Shown here: piece by piece, positions 35,148 through 44,057 of the stretch
Layout of the letters: each line of letters opens with the position of its first letter
Numbering within the stretch: position 1 is the first letter of the stretch
NCBI RefSeq assembly: GCF_030555055.1
Contig: NZ_JAMOAO010000001.1
Location: 3,286,001-3,350,000, forward strand
Reading direction: 5' to 3'
Source: Nocardiopsis sp. YSL2
Lineage (GTDB): Bacteria > Actinomycetota > Actinomycetes > Streptosporangiales > Streptosporangiaceae
DNA: 64,000 nucleotides
Notes under the pieces: generated by a model
Database searches by the model: none
What the model was told of the DNA's origin: nothing
Seen by the model: only the letters and a program-made list of their open reading frames with translations
Program-made: the position numbers and the translations under genes

Positions 35148-36074
35148 ATGACCGAACACACAACCAGTCCCGCGACCACCGAACGACCCCTCGTCGTCCA
35201 CACCGCCGAGGAACTCCGGCGCGCCCTCGCCGACGCCGGACGGGTCGCCCTGGTCCCCACCATGGGCGCCCTCCACGCAGGGCACCGCAGCCTCATGCGG
35301 CTCGCCCGGGACCGGGCGGACACCGTCGTCGTCAGCATCTTCGTCAACCCGCTGCAGTTCGGCCCCGGCGAGGACTTCGACCGCTATCCCAGGACCCTCG
35401 ACACCGACACCGGCGTGTGCGCCGAGGAGGGCGTCGACGTCGTCTTCGCCCCCACGGTCGCCACCATGTACCCCACCGAACCGATGGTCACCGTCCAGGC
35501 CGGCGCGATGGGCGAGCTCCTGGAGGGCGCCTCCCGTCCCGGCTTCTTCACGGGCGTGCTCACCGTCGTCAGCAAGCTCCTGCACCTGGTCGCTCCCGAC
35601 CTCGCGGTCTTCGGGCAGAAGGACGCCCAGCAGATCGCGATCGTCCGGCGCATGGTCGCCGACCTCTCCATGCCGATCGAGATCGTGGGCGCTCCCACGC
35701 TGCGCGACCCCGACGGCCTGGCGGTCTCCAGCCGCAACGTCTACCTCTCCGACGACGAGCGCGCCAGCGCCCTGGCCCTGCACCGCGCGCTCGCCGCCGG
35801 ACGCGAGGGCGCCGCGGGCGGCCCCGACGCCGTGCGCGCCGCCGCCCGCGCCGTCCTGGACGGGGCCGCCCAGGCGGACCCGCCGGTCGTACCCGACTAC
35901 GTCGCCCTCGTGGACCCCGCCACCTTCACCGACGCGCCCGCCGACTTCGAGGGCGAAGCCGTCCTCGCCGTCGCGGCCAGGGTCGGCTCCACCCGGCTCA
36001 TCGACAACGTGCCGGTCACCTTCACCACCGCCCGCCCCGGCAGCGACGCCGGGCCTGACGCCGCTGCCCTGTGA
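35148..36074 (+). CDS. panC: Pantothenate synthetase
   Basis: ATP-dependent condensation of pantoate and beta-alanine, on the path to CoA. 308 residues. Motifs: [20 protein letters not shown] (HxGH), [39 protein letters not shown] and [14 protein letters not shown] (KMSKS-equivalent). ATG at 35148, AGGG upstream. panD is not adjacent, unlike in mycobacteria. The next gene begins after 40 nt, so panC, nadBC and coaX may be one transcript. Confidence 0.96.
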   Translation: MTEHTTSPATTERPLVVHTAEELRRALADAGRVALVPTMGALHAGHRSLMRLARDRADTVVVSIFVNPLQFGPGEDFDRYPRTLDTDTGVCAEEGVDVVFAPTVATMYPTEPMVTVQAGAMGELLEGASRPGFFTGVLTVVSKLLHLVAPDLAVFGQKDAQQIAIVRRMVADLSMPIEIVGAPTLRDPDGLAVSSRNVYLSDDERASALALHRALAAGREGAAGGPDAVRAAARAVLDGAAQADPPVVPDYVALVDPATFTDAPADFEGEAVLAVAARVGSTRLIDNVPVTFTTARPGSDAGPDAAAL

Positions 36075-36114
36075 CCGGCCCGGCGTCGACGGCACTTCCC
36101 GAGAGAGACCCCAG

Positions 36115-38736
36115 ATGAGTTCACTCACCCAGACGCGGCTCCAGGCCCCGGAGGCCTCGTGGTCGGTCGGCGCCGAGGTCGCGGTCGTCGGCTCGGGCAT
36201 CGCCGGCCTGAGCACGGCCCTGCGCTACGTGCAGCGCACCGAGCACGGCCGGGTCGTGCTCGTCACCAAGGACCGCCTGTCCACCGGGTCCACCAGCTTC
36301 GCCCAGGGCGGGATCGCGGCCGCCATGGACCCCGAGGACGGCCCGGTCGCCCACATGGTCGACACCCACCTGGCCGGAGCGGGACTGTCCGACCCCTACA
36401 CCGTCCACGTCATGGCCACCGAGGGGCCCCAGGCCCTGCGGTGGCTGATCGGGCTCGGTGCCGAGTTCGACCGGGGTGAGGACGGCTCGCTCGCACTGAC
36501 ACGCGAGGGCGGCCACCGTGCCGACCGGGTCGCCCACGCGGGCGGCGACGCCACCGGCGCCGAGATCCAGCGCGCCCTCGTCGCCGCCGTCCTGGCCGAG
36601 GAGCGCATCGAGGTCATCGAGCACGCCCTGGCCCTCGACGCCCTGCACGACCCCGTGAGCGGGGCGGTCCGCGGCGTCACCCTGCACGTCATGGGCGAGG
36701 GCGCCCGGGACGGCGTGGGCGCGGTCCTGGCCCCGGCGGTGGTCCTGGCCACCGGCGGCATGGGACAGGTGTTCGCGGCCACCACCAACCCGCCGGTCTC
36801 CACCGGTGACGGCCTGGCCCTGGCGGCGCGCGCCGGGGCACGCCTGCGCGACCTGGAGTTCATCCAGTTCCACCCCACCGTCCTGTGGCTCGGACCGGAG
36901 GCCCGGGGCCGGCAGCCGCTCATCTCCGAGGCCCTGCGCGGCGAGGGCGCCTACGTGGTGGACGGCGAGGGCCGCCGGATCATGGAGGGCGTGCACGAGC
37001 TCGGCGACCTCGCGCCCCGCGACGTCGTGGCCCGCACGATCGCCCGCACCATGGCGGAGCAGGACACCGACCACGTCTACCTGGAGACCCGCCACTTCGG
37101 CGAGGCCACCTGGAAGCGGCGCTTCCCCACCATCCTGGCGTCGTGCCTGAGCCACGGCGTGGACCCGCTGGCCCGGCCCATCCCGGTGGCGCCGGCCGCC
37201 CACTACGCCTCCGGCGGTACCGAGGTGGACATCGACGGCCGCACCAGCGTCCCCGGCCTGTGGGCGGTCGGCGAGGTCGCCCGGACCGGGGTGCACGGCG
37301 CCAACCGGCTGGCGTCCAACTCCCTCCTGGAGGGGCTGGTCTACGCGGATCGGATCGCCGCTCGGCTGGCCGAGGCGCGCGAGCCGGTGCCGGACGCGGC
37401 GGTGACCGTGGGCGCCTTCGTCCCACTGGTCGGCGCCGCCTCCACCGGCCGCGTGCGCGCCCTGATGTCGCGCCACGCCGGAGTGCTGCGGACCGGCGAC
37501 GGCCTGGCCGCGCTGGCGGACGAGCTGGACGCCGTGGCCACCGCCCCCGCCGAGCCCGGTGCCGGGGTCGCGCCCGGCACCGACTCCTGGGAGGCGACCA
37601 ACATCCTCACCGTCGCCCGCCTGGTGGCCGCCGCCGCCCGACACAGAACCGAGAGCCGAGGCTCCCACCAGCGGGCCGACCACCCCGAGCCGCGTCCCGA
37701 GCTCCGGATCCGGCCCGCCGTCGTCCGCCTGGAAGGGAACACCCCCGTGACCACCGACGAGGACTGGACACCGTCCCTGCCGCCGGAGCTCGTGACCGAG
37801 CTCGACGCGATCACCTTCCCCCTGGCCGACCGGCGGGGTGCGGGGAGCACCGCTCCCGGTGACGAGCCCCGGGCCGAGTTCACCCTCCCCTACACCTCCC
37901 CCCACCAGTCCCACGTGGACGTGGTGCGCCGAGCGCTGGCCGAGGACCTCACCGCCGGACCGCGCATCGACGTCACGACCGTGGCCACGACGCCCGGCGA
38001 CCAGGTGCGTACCGCGCACGTGGTGGCCCGCGCCGACGGAACGGTGAGCGGGCTCCCCTTGGCCGAACTCACGTTCTGGCTGGTCGCCGACGGTGCCCTG
38101 GAGGTGCACCGGGCGGTCGCCGACGGCGACGCGGTCAAGCGCGGTGACGTGCTCATGACCGTCACCGCCCGCACCCGCGACCTGCTGACCGCCGAGCGCA
38201 CCGCCCTCAACCTGCTCACCCACATGTCCGGTATCGCCACGGCCACGCGGACCTGGGTCGAGGCGGTCACGGGCACGGGCGCTGCCGTCCGCGACAGCCG
38301 CAAGACCCGTCCCGGCCTGCGCGCACTGGACAAGTACGCGGTGCGCTGCGGGGGCGGCGTCAACCACCGCTACGGACTCAGCGACGCGGGGCTCGTCAAG
38401 GACAACCACGTCGTGGCCGCGGGCGGGGTCGGCGCGGCGGTGCGGGCCATCCGCGAGCGCTTCCCCGACCTGCCCCTGGAGGTCGAGGTCGACCGCCTCG
38501 ACCAGATCGAGGACGCGCTGGCGGCCGGCGCCGAGGAGATCCTGCTGGACAACTTCACCGTCGAGCAGCTCAGCGCCGCGGTGGCGCTGGTCGGCGGGCG
38601 CGCCCGATTGGAGTCCTCGGGCGGGCTGACGCTGGACGTGGCCGCCGACGTGGCCCGGACCGGGGTCGACTACCTGGCCGTCGGCGCGCTCACACATTCC
38701 AGTCCGGCACTCGATATCGCCCTCGACCTGGTGTGA
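36115..38736 (+). CDS. nadBC: L-aspartate oxidase-quinolinate phosphoribosyltransferase fusion
   Basis: One uninterrupted 873-residue frame holds two NAD-synthesis enzymes. Residues about 20-525 are NadB: FAD loop VAVVGSGIAGLSTALRYVQR, STSFAQGGIAAAMDPEDGPV, VHGANRLASNSLLEGLVYAD and WEATNILTVARLVAAAARHR. Residues about 590-873 are NadC: RDSRKTRPGLRALDKYAVRC, GGGVNHRYGLSDAGLVKDNH, VEVDRLDQIEDALAAGAEEI and LESSGGLTLDVAADVARTGV. The usual stop after NadB (near residue 545) is missing. A GTG at 37747 (residue 545) with GGAAGGG about 10 nt upstream could still start NadC separately. The intermediate NadA is not in the window. Confidence 0.92.
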   Translation: MSSLTQTRLQAPEASWSVGAEVAVVGSGIAGLSTALRYVQRTEHGRVVLVTKDRLSTGSTSFAQGGIAAAMDPEDGPVAHMVDTHLAGAGLSDPYTVHVMATEGPQALRWLIGLGAEFDRGEDGSLALTREGGHRADRVAHAGGDATGAEIQRALVAAVLAEERIEVIEHALALDALHDPVSGAVRGVTLHVMGEGARDGVGAVLAPAVVLATGGMGQVFAATTNPPVSTGDGLALAARAGARLRDLEFIQFHPTVLWLGPEARGRQPLISEALRGEGAYVVDGEGRRIMEGVHELGDLAPRDVVARTIARTMAEQDTDHVYLETRHFGEATWKRRFPTILASCLSHGVDPLARPIPVAPAAHYASGGTEVDIDGRTSVPGLWAVGEVARTGVHGANRLASNSLLEGLVYADRIAARLAEAREPVPDAAVTVGAFVPLVGAASTGRVRALMSRHAGVLRTGDGLAALADELDAVATAPAEPGAGVAPGTDSWEATNILTVARLVAAAARHRTESRGSHQRADHPEPRPELRIRPAVVRLEGNTPVTTDEDWTPSLPPELVTELDAITFPLADRRGAGSTAPGDEPRAEFTLPYTSPHQSHVDVVRRALAEDLTAGPRIDVTTVATTPGDQVRTAHVVARADGTVSGLPLAELTFWLVADGALEVHRAVADGDAVKRGDVLMTVTARTRDLLTAERTALNLLTHMSGIATATRTWVEAVTGTGAAVRDSRKTRPGLRALDKYAVRCGGGVNHRYGLSDAGLVKDNHVVAAGGVGAAVRAIRERFPDLPLEVEVDRLDQIEDALAAGAEEILLDNFTVEQLSAAVALVGGRARLESSGGLTLDVAADVARTGVDYLAVGALTHSSPALDIALDLV

Positions 38737-38834
38737 AGCGCCCGATTGGTGGAGGATTCCCTGAGGATTTCCCGCCGAATCGGGAACACGCCATTGCGAC
38801 GACCACGTCGACGACCACGGATGAGGCTTCCAGG

Positions 38835-39617
38835 ATGCTGCTCGCGATCGATGTCGGTAACTCCGAGACGGTCTTCGGCCTGTTCGAGGCCGAGGAGCTG
38901 CTCGAACACTGGAGAGTGGGCACTGACACCAGACGCACCGCCGACGAGTGGTCGGTCGTGCTGCGCGGACTCCTCGACGGCCGGACGGCGGGCGGTACGG
39001 ACGACATCGACGGCATCGCCATGTGCTGCTCGGTGCCCTCGGTCCAGCACGAGATGCGGGACATGTTCCGCCGCCACTTCGGCGACGTGCAGGCCGTGAT
39101 CGTCGAACCCGGGGTCAAGACCGGGGTGCCGATCCGGATGGACAACCCCAAGGAGGTCGGCAGCGACCGGATCATCAACGCGCTGGCCGCCAACAACATC
39201 TACGGCGGTCCGGCCGTGGTGGTGGACTTCGGCACCGCGACGACGTTCGACGCGGTCAGCGTCAAGGGGGAGTACGTCGGCGGCGCGATCGCGCCGGGGA
39301 TCGACATCTCGGTGGACGCGCTGTCCCAGCGCGGTGCCCAGCTGCACATGGTGGAGATCGTCCGGCCGCGGTCGGCGATCGCCAAGAACACCACCGAGGC
39401 CCTGCGCTCGGGCATCGTGTTCGGATTCGCGGGCCAGGTGGACGGGATCGTGGACCGGATGGTCGCGGAGCTGACCAGTGTCCCGGACGACGTCACGGTC
39501 GTGGCCACGGGCGGCCTGGCGTCCACGGTGATCGGCGAGTGCGAGACCGTGGACGTGCACGAGCCGTGGCTGACGCTCATCGGCCTGCGCCTGGTCTTCG
39601 AGCGCAACGCCGGCTGA
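38835..39617 (+). CDS. coaX: Type III pantothenate kinase
   Basis: Phosphorylates pantothenate, the first step to CoA; this ASKHA-fold type does not respond to CoA feedback. 260 residues: LLAIDVGNSETVFGLFEAEE (phosphate-1 loop), VGSDRIINALAANNIYGGPA, VVVDFGTATTFDAVS and GAIAPGIDISVDALSQRGAQ. ATG at 38835 has GAGG 8 nt upstream and gives the family's usual start; the frame is open 102 nt further upstream. Confidence 0.95.
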   Translation: MLLAIDVGNSETVFGLFEAEELLEHWRVGTDTRRTADEWSVVLRGLLDGRTAGGTDDIDGIAMCCSVPSVQHEMRDMFRRHFGDVQAVIVEPGVKTGVPIRMDNPKEVGSDRIINALAANNIYGGPAVVVDFGTATTFDAVSVKGEYVGGAIAPGIDISVDALSQRGAQLHMVEIVRPRSAIAKNTTEALRSGIVFGFAGQVDGIVDRMVAELTSVPDDVTVVATGGLASTVIGECETVDVHEPWLTLIGLRLVFERNAG

Positions 39618-39633
39618 CGACCCGTCACCGCAG

Positions 39634-39667
39634 AACGGTGCCCGCGCGAAGGAGCGCGGGCACCGTT
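39634..39667. terminator. Bidirectional terminator, coaX / CDF transporter
   Basis: AACGGTGCCCGCGC and GCGCGGGCACCGTT form a perfect 14-bp stem with loop GAAGGA, between two convergent genes. Confidence 0.9.
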
Positions 39668-39681
39668 CCTGTTCCGGGTAC

Positions 39682-40629
39682 CTAGGCCGGATCGGCGGCG
39701 GACGGCTCGGGCCGCTCCTGGCGCAGCAGGTCGGGTTCGAGGTAGATCATCCGGGCGATGGGCACCACGTCCCGGACCCGCGCCTCGGCCGTGTCGATCG
39801 CGCGGGCGATGCGCGGGGCGTCGTCCTCGGCGTCGACGGCGATCTTGGCCGCGACCAGCAGCTCCTCCGGACCGATGTGCAGGGTGCGCATGTGGATGAT
39901 GCCGTTGATGTCCTCGACTCCGACGATCGCGGACTCGATCTGGCGCACGTGCTCGCGTGTGGCGGACTCACCGATGAGCAGGCTCTTCATCTCCATGGCG
40001 AGCACGATCGCGATCACCACGAGCAGGACGCCGATGGCCGCGGTGCCCAGGCCGTCCCAGATGCCGTTGCCGGTGAGCAGGGTCAGGCCCACACCGAGCA
40101 GGGCGAAGACCAGACCGATCAGCGCCCCGGCGTCCTCCAGCAGGATGACCGGCAGTTCCGGGGACTTGGACCGGCGGACGAACTCCACCCACGACGCCTT
40201 GCCGCGGACCGCGTTGGACTCCTTGATGGCCGTGCGCAGGGCGAACGACTCCATGCCGATCGCCGCCAGGAGCACGACGATGGGGACCCACTGCCACTCC
40301 GTGATCGGGTGCGGGTCGGAGAGTTTGTGCCAGGCCTCGTAGAGGGCGAACAGGCCGCCGAGGCTGAACAGCACGATGGAGACCAGGAACGCGTAGATGT
40401 AGCGCTCGCGTCCGTAGCCGAACGGGTGCTCCGGTGTCGCGTCGCGCCGGGCCCGCTTCCCGCCGAGCAGCAGCAGTCCCTGGTTGCCGGAGTCGGCGAC
40501 GGAGTGGATGCCCTCGGCGAGCATGGCGGAGGATCCGGTCAGACCGAAGGCCACGAACTTGGTGACGGCGATCCCCATGTTCGCCGCCAGGGCCGTGACG
40601 ACGGCCTTCGTACTTCCCTCAACGCTCAC
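39682..40629 (-). CDS. Cation diffusion facilitator family metal transporter
   Basis: 315 residues, predicted to export divalent metal such as Zn(II) in exchange for protons. Six hydrophobic segments. The metal-site motifs are in MLAEGIHSVADSGNQGLLLL (HxxxD) and VILLEDAGALIGLVFALLGV (ExxxD in place of HxxxD). A C-terminal cytosolic domain follows (VRQIESAIVGVEDINGIIHM). The replaced His suggests metal preference may differ from the ZnT/YiiP group. GTG at 40629, AGGA upstream. It is transcribed against coaX and away from lysS. Confidence 0.92.
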   Translation of the reverse strand: MSVEGSTKAVVTALAANMGIAVTKFVAFGLTGSSAMLAEGIHSVADSGNQGLLLLGGKRARRDATPEHPFGYGRERYIYAFLVSIVLFSLGGLFALYEAWHKLSDPHPITEWQWVPIVVLLAAIGMESFALRTAIKESNAVRGKASWVEFVRRSKSPELPVILLEDAGALIGLVFALLGVGLTLLTGNGIWDGLGTAAIGVLLVVIAIVLAMEMKSLLIGESATREHVRQIESAIVGVEDINGIIHMRTLHIGPEELLVAAKIAVDAEDDAPRIARAIDTAEARVRDVVPIARMIYLEPDLLRQERPEPSAADPA

Positions 40630-40920
40630 GGGTGTGTCCTGACTTTCGGTGGTTGGGAGGTGGGAGACATCGATCGGTCATCCTAGAGGTCCACGCCGCC
40701 GGAGCCGGTCGCGGCGGGGTACTGCGCCGGAGGCGTCCGTGGGGGTGCCCCTCGCCTCCACGACGTGTCCCGGCGCGGTGGGGGTGGCGGCCGGTCCCCA
40801 CGACACCGCGTCCGCGGGTGTGAAGACGCGCTCCGGGGCCGTACGGTTCCGGCTCCGGCCGCGCACGCCCGGACCCGGCGCCGCACGGATCGAGCGTACG
40901 GGAGCGCCCATGGGCGCGGG

Positions 40921-40926
40921 TAGGAT
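40921..40926 (+). promoter_or_regulatory. Candidate -10 element, leaderless lysS
   Basis: TAGGAT ends 7 nt before GTG 40934, with no ribosome site between. Confidence 0.45.
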
Positions 40927-40933
40927 CGTGCGC

Positions 40934-42436
40934 GTGAATGACACGCACGACGACACCTACGACGACCTGCCCGAACAGATGCGGGTCCGGCGCCAGAAGC
41001 TGGACCGGCTGCGGGAGGAGGGCATCGACCCCTTCCCCGTGACCTTCCCGCGGACCACGTCGATCGGTGCCGTGCGAGACAAACACGAGGGCCTGGAACC
41101 GGACACCCGGACGGGTGTGGAGGTCTCCGTCGCCGGCCGCGTCATGCTCTACCGCACCGGCGGCAAGCTGTGCTTCGCGACGCTGCGCGACGAGACCGGC
41201 GACCTCCAGGTCATGCTGTCCCTGGACCGCGTGGGCCAGGAGCGCCTGGACGCGTGGAAGGCCGACATCGACCTCGGCGACCACGTCGGGGTCGAGGGCG
41301 AGGTCATCACGTCCCGCCGCGGAGAGCTCTCCGTCATGGTCACCTCCTGGACCCTGACGGCCAAGTGCCTGCGGCCCCTCCCGGAGAAGCACAAGGGCCT
41401 CACCGACCCCGAGGCCCGGGTCCGCCAGCGCTACGTCGACCTGATCGTCAACCCGGAGTCCCAGCAGATGGTCCGCCGCCGGTCGGCCGCCATCCGCGCG
41501 CTCCGGGACGGCCTCGGTTCGCGCGACTACATCGAGGTCGAGACCCCGATGCTGATGCGCGTGCACGGCGGTGCCACGGCGCGGCCGTTCGTCACGCGCA
41601 TCAACGCCTACGACATGGACCTGTACCTGCGCATCGCCCCCGAGCTCTCGCTCAAGCGGCTGGTGGTGGGCGGTCTGGAGAAGGTCTTCGAGATCAACCG
41701 GAACTTCCGGAACGAGGGCGCGGACTCCACGCACAACCCCGAGTTCACGATGCTGGAGTTCTACGAGGCCTACGCCGACTACAACGTCATGGCGGACGTG
41801 ACCCGCGAGCTCGTCCAGGACGCCGCGCGCGCGGTGTTCGGCTCCACCGTCGTCGAGCGCGACGGCCAGACGTTCGACCTGGGCGGGGAGTGGCCGAGGG
41901 TCACCCTCTACGGAGTGGTCTCCGAGGCGCTCGGTGCCGAGGTCACCCCGCGCACCCCGATCGAGGAGGTGCGGCGTCTGGCCGAGGCCAGGGGCGTGGA
42001 GTTCGACCACGCGTGGGGCCAGGGCAAGCTGGTCGAGCACGTCTTCGAGGAGCTGGTGGAGCACACGCTCGTGCAGCCCACGTTCGTGTGCGACTTCCCG
42101 GTGGAGACGAGCCCGCTGACACGCCAGCACCGCGAGGACCCGCTGTTGACCGAGAAGTGGGACCTCATCGGCTTCGGTATGGAGCTGGGCACGGGCTACT
42201 CCGAGCTGGTCGACCCCGTCGAGCAGCGCCGGCGCCTGACCGAGCAGTCGCTGATGGCGGCCGAGGGCGACCCCGAGGCCATGCAGCTGGACGAGGACTT
42301 CCTGCGGGCGCTGGAGTACGGGATGCCGCCGAGCGGTGGGGTCGGGCTCGGCATCGACCGCCTGCTGATGGCCTTCACGGGCAAGAACATTCGGGAAACT
42401 GTTCTTTTCCCGATCGTGAAGCCTTCGGGAGACTAG
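40934..42436 (+). CDS. lysS: Lysyl-tRNA synthetase, class II
   Basis: Charges tRNA-Lys. 500 residues: N-terminal OB-fold anticodon-binding domain (VSVAGRVMLYRTGGKLCFAT), then class II motif 1 (IRALRDGLGSRDYIEVETPM), motif 2 (FEINRNFRNEGADSTHNPEF) and motif 3 (GVGLGIDRLLMAF). The C terminus LFPIVKPSGD is intact. GTG at 40934 is preferred over ATG 40910 because the TAGGAT placement suggests a leaderless start. It occupies its usual place between coaX and lsr2/clpC, with a CDF transporter inserted. Confidence 0.95.
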   Translation: MNDTHDDTYDDLPEQMRVRRQKLDRLREEGIDPFPVTFPRTTSIGAVRDKHEGLEPDTRTGVEVSVAGRVMLYRTGGKLCFATLRDETGDLQVMLSLDRVGQERLDAWKADIDLGDHVGVEGEVITSRRGELSVMVTSWTLTAKCLRPLPEKHKGLTDPEARVRQRYVDLIVNPESQQMVRRRSAAIRALRDGLGSRDYIEVETPMLMRVHGGATARPFVTRINAYDMDLYLRIAPELSLKRLVVGGLEKVFEINRNFRNEGADSTHNPEFTMLEFYEAYADYNVMADVTRELVQDAARAVFGSTVVERDGQTFDLGGEWPRVTLYGVVSEALGAEVTPRTPIEEVRRLAEARGVEFDHAWGQGKLVEHVFEELVEHTLVQPTFVCDFPVETSPLTRQHREDPLLTEKWDLIGFGMELGTGYSELVDPVEQRRRLTEQSLMAAEGDPEAMQLDEDFLRALEYGMPPSGGVGLGIDRLLMAFTGKNIRETVLFPIVKPSGD

Positions 42437-42505
42437 GGGTACTCGGCATGACCGCCCCCTTGGGGAATCGGTGATCCACATTCACTGAAAGCGGTTGTCC
42501 GATAG

Positions 42506-42549
42506 ACGGGACGGGGCCGTCGCGCGAAAGCGCGGCGGCCCCGTCCCGT
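42506..42549 (+). terminator. Terminator after lysS
   Basis: Twenty-base arms at 42506-42525 and 42530-42549 pair with one wobble around a GAAA tetraloop. Confidence 0.9.
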
Positions 42550-42768
42550 GCCGGCCATGGGGCTGGTCATCCGTGATATGCCTCACTGGCCGGACATAGT
42601 GGGCTTTCCCGAGAGCGCGGAGCGACTTTTTGCATCGGGAAGTCCACTACGGATCAGCGTTCAGCCTTGAAGATTGTTTACGCAGGTCAGCACTCCCCTG
42701 GGCTTTCCCCCGCCGTGACCCTGTCACGGAACGATTTTGCAGAACTACGCATGGTGATTTATCGGGTC

Positions 42769-42797
42769 TTGACGGTATCTTCTCGGCCGCCTAGCGT
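42769..42797 (+). promoter_or_regulatory. Sigma-70-type promoter
   Basis: TTGACG and TAGCGT are separated by exactly 17 bp. Transcription would start near 42804, well upstream of the HTH gene at 43089. Confidence 0.6.
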
Positions 42798-42860
42798 GCT
42801 GAGGGCGGGCCTTGGTCCGCGAGTTTGCCGAAGTGGATCGAGAACGTCGGTGAGCGTGGC

Positions 42861-42874
42861 GGGACGATCGTCCC
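42861..42874. promoter_or_regulatory. Perfect 14-bp palindrome in HTH leader
   Basis: GGGACGATCGTCCC is its own complement, as expected for a dimeric DNA-binding protein site. It lies about 57 nt downstream of the predicted start of transcription. Confidence 0.4.
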
Positions 42875-43088
42875 CCACGTGCGTGCGTGTCCCTCGACTG
42901 GTCTGTCCGTCCCAGACCGTGACGAAGCGACCGCACGCGACCCGTGTGTCCGTAGTCCTCTCCTGTGCCAGAGGAGAGTGGTCCTACGCGATCCGCGGGG
43001 CTCCGGCCCGGAGAAGTGTCCGGGGACGCCTCGACCCGCACGGTGACGAGTTTGATGTTCCGCACTCACATGGATGAGGGAGGACGGA

Positions 43089-43388
43089 GTGGAACAGGCC
43101 ACACTCGTACGTCGTACCGTCGAGGACCACCGGGAGAACGTGGTCCCCCTGCAGACCCGGTCCCGAGAGGCCCCGCTCTCCGGCACGTACGCGCCGGTCG
43201 AGCTGGGGCACGAGGACCTGGAGTTGCTCGCCGAGATCGCCACCGGGGTCACCACCGAGGTGGCGGCACGGCATCTCGAGCTCAGCGCGCGGACCCTGCG
43301 CCGCCGCATCCGCAACATCTGCGACATGCTCGGAGTCAACACACCCATCGAGGCGGTCGTCTGGGCCGCTCGGCGCCAGCTGATCTGA
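43089..43388 (+). CDS. Small LuxR-type helix-turn-helix protein
   Basis: 99 residues. The C-terminal half is a LuxR/GerE-like DNA-binding domain: LGHEDLELLAEIATGVTTEV, AARHLELSARTLRRRIRNIC and DMLGVNTPIEAVVWAARRQL. There is no receiver or ligand domain, so it is a stand-alone HTH like other small developmental regulators of actinomycetes. I chose GTG 43089 (GGGAGGA 6 nt upstream) over ATG 43074. The long structured leader suggests post-transcriptional or autoregulatory control. Confidence 0.82.
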   Translation: MEQATLVRRTVEDHRENVVPLQTRSREAPLSGTYAPVELGHEDLELLAEIATGVTTEVAARHLELSARTLRRRIRNICDMLGVNTPIEAVVWAARRQLI

Positions 43389-43502
43389 CGCCGGCCCGGT
43401 GACCACCGGGCGACACCACGGGCATACCGGCCCTGGCCGCACGTGCGCGCCGCGTCCACCGGAGGAAGAGCGTTCCGGTAGGTGTCGGCGAGCGCGTGGG
43501 CA

Positions 43503-43508
43503 TAGTCT
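43503..43508 (+). promoter_or_regulatory. Candidate -10 element of acetyltransferase gene
   Basis: TAGTCT ends 9 nt before ATG 43518. The surrounding CATAGTCTGG also occurs before the TIM-barrel gene at 55312. Confidence 0.4.
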
Positions 43509-43517
43509 GGTCCGGTT

Positions 43518-44057
43518 ATGCCCGTTCGTCATGTTCGGGTGCGTCGCGCGCGTACGAGCGACGTCGCCCACATCCGCCGCCTCGTCGACACCTACACGGT
43601 CGACCGCCGTGTCCTCTCCAAGAGCACGGTCAACCTCTATGAGGACATCCAGGAGTTCTGGGTGGCCGAGGCGGAGACCGAGGAGTCCGAACGCCGTGTC
43701 GTGGGCTGTGGAGCCCTCCACGTGCTCTGGGAGGACCTCGCCGAGGTGCGCACCGTGGCCGTGGACCCCTCCCTGCGCGGATTCGGTGTCGGCCACCGCA
43801 TCGTCGCCGCACTACTGGACACCGCCCGCGTTCTCGGTGTCAGCCGTGTGTTCTGTCTGACATTCGAGACAGGATTCTTCGCCAAACACGGCTTTGCGCC
43901 GATCCAGGGCACACCCGTCTCTCCCCGTGTCTACGAGGAACTCCTCCGTTCCTATGACGAGGGCGTCGCGGAATTCCTGGACCTGGAGCGGGTTAAGCCC
44001 AACACGCTAGGGAACACCAGGATGCTCGTGTACCTGGGCGGGAGCCTCGGTCCGTAA
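43518..44057 (+). CDS. argA: Amino-acid N-acetyltransferase, short ArgA type
   Basis: GNAT-fold protein of 179 residues that probably makes N-acetylglutamate for arginine synthesis, like mycobacterial Rv2747. Features: VRRARTSDVAHIRRLVDTYT, EERRVVGCGALHVLWEDLAE-type strand turn, VRTVAVDPSLRGFGVGHRIV (acetyl-CoA loop) and FETGFFAKHGFAPIQGTPVS. No amino-acid-kinase domain, as in the short actinobacterial form. ATG at 43518 without a ribosome site. The assignment to arginine synthesis is family inference. Confidence 0.82.
   Translation: MPVRHVRVRRARTSDVAHIRRLVDTYTVDRRVLSKSTVNLYEDIQEFWVAEAETEESERRVVGCGALHVLWEDLAEVRTVAVDPSLRGFGVGHRIVAALLDTARVLGVSRVFCLTFETGFFAKHGFAPIQGTPVSPRVYEELLRSYDEGVAEFLDLERVKPNTLGNTRMLVYLGGSLGP

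Larger units (their letters stand above)
42550..43088 (+). other. Long leader/intergenic region before HTH gene
   Basis: 539 bases. The first 220 are relatively AT-rich and lead to a good promoter at 42769-42797. About 285 nt of untranslated leader then precedes the HTH gene. It contains a 14-bp palindrome and two small stems (GGTCTG/CAGACC near 42899-42917; CTCTCC/GGAGAG near 42958-42978). A 136-codon frame here lacks a ribosome site and resembles no family. Confidence 0.55.

Noticed and set aside
37747..38736. Separate nadC gene starting at GTG 37747
   Set aside because: Not annotated separately, because the frame is continuous with nadB and no stop separates them. Kept as a possible internal start in the fusion entry.
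42667..43077. 136-codon + frame before the HTH gene
   Set aside because: TTG start without a ribosome site, mixed low-quality composition, and it overlaps a well-formed promoter and leader. Treated as non-coding.
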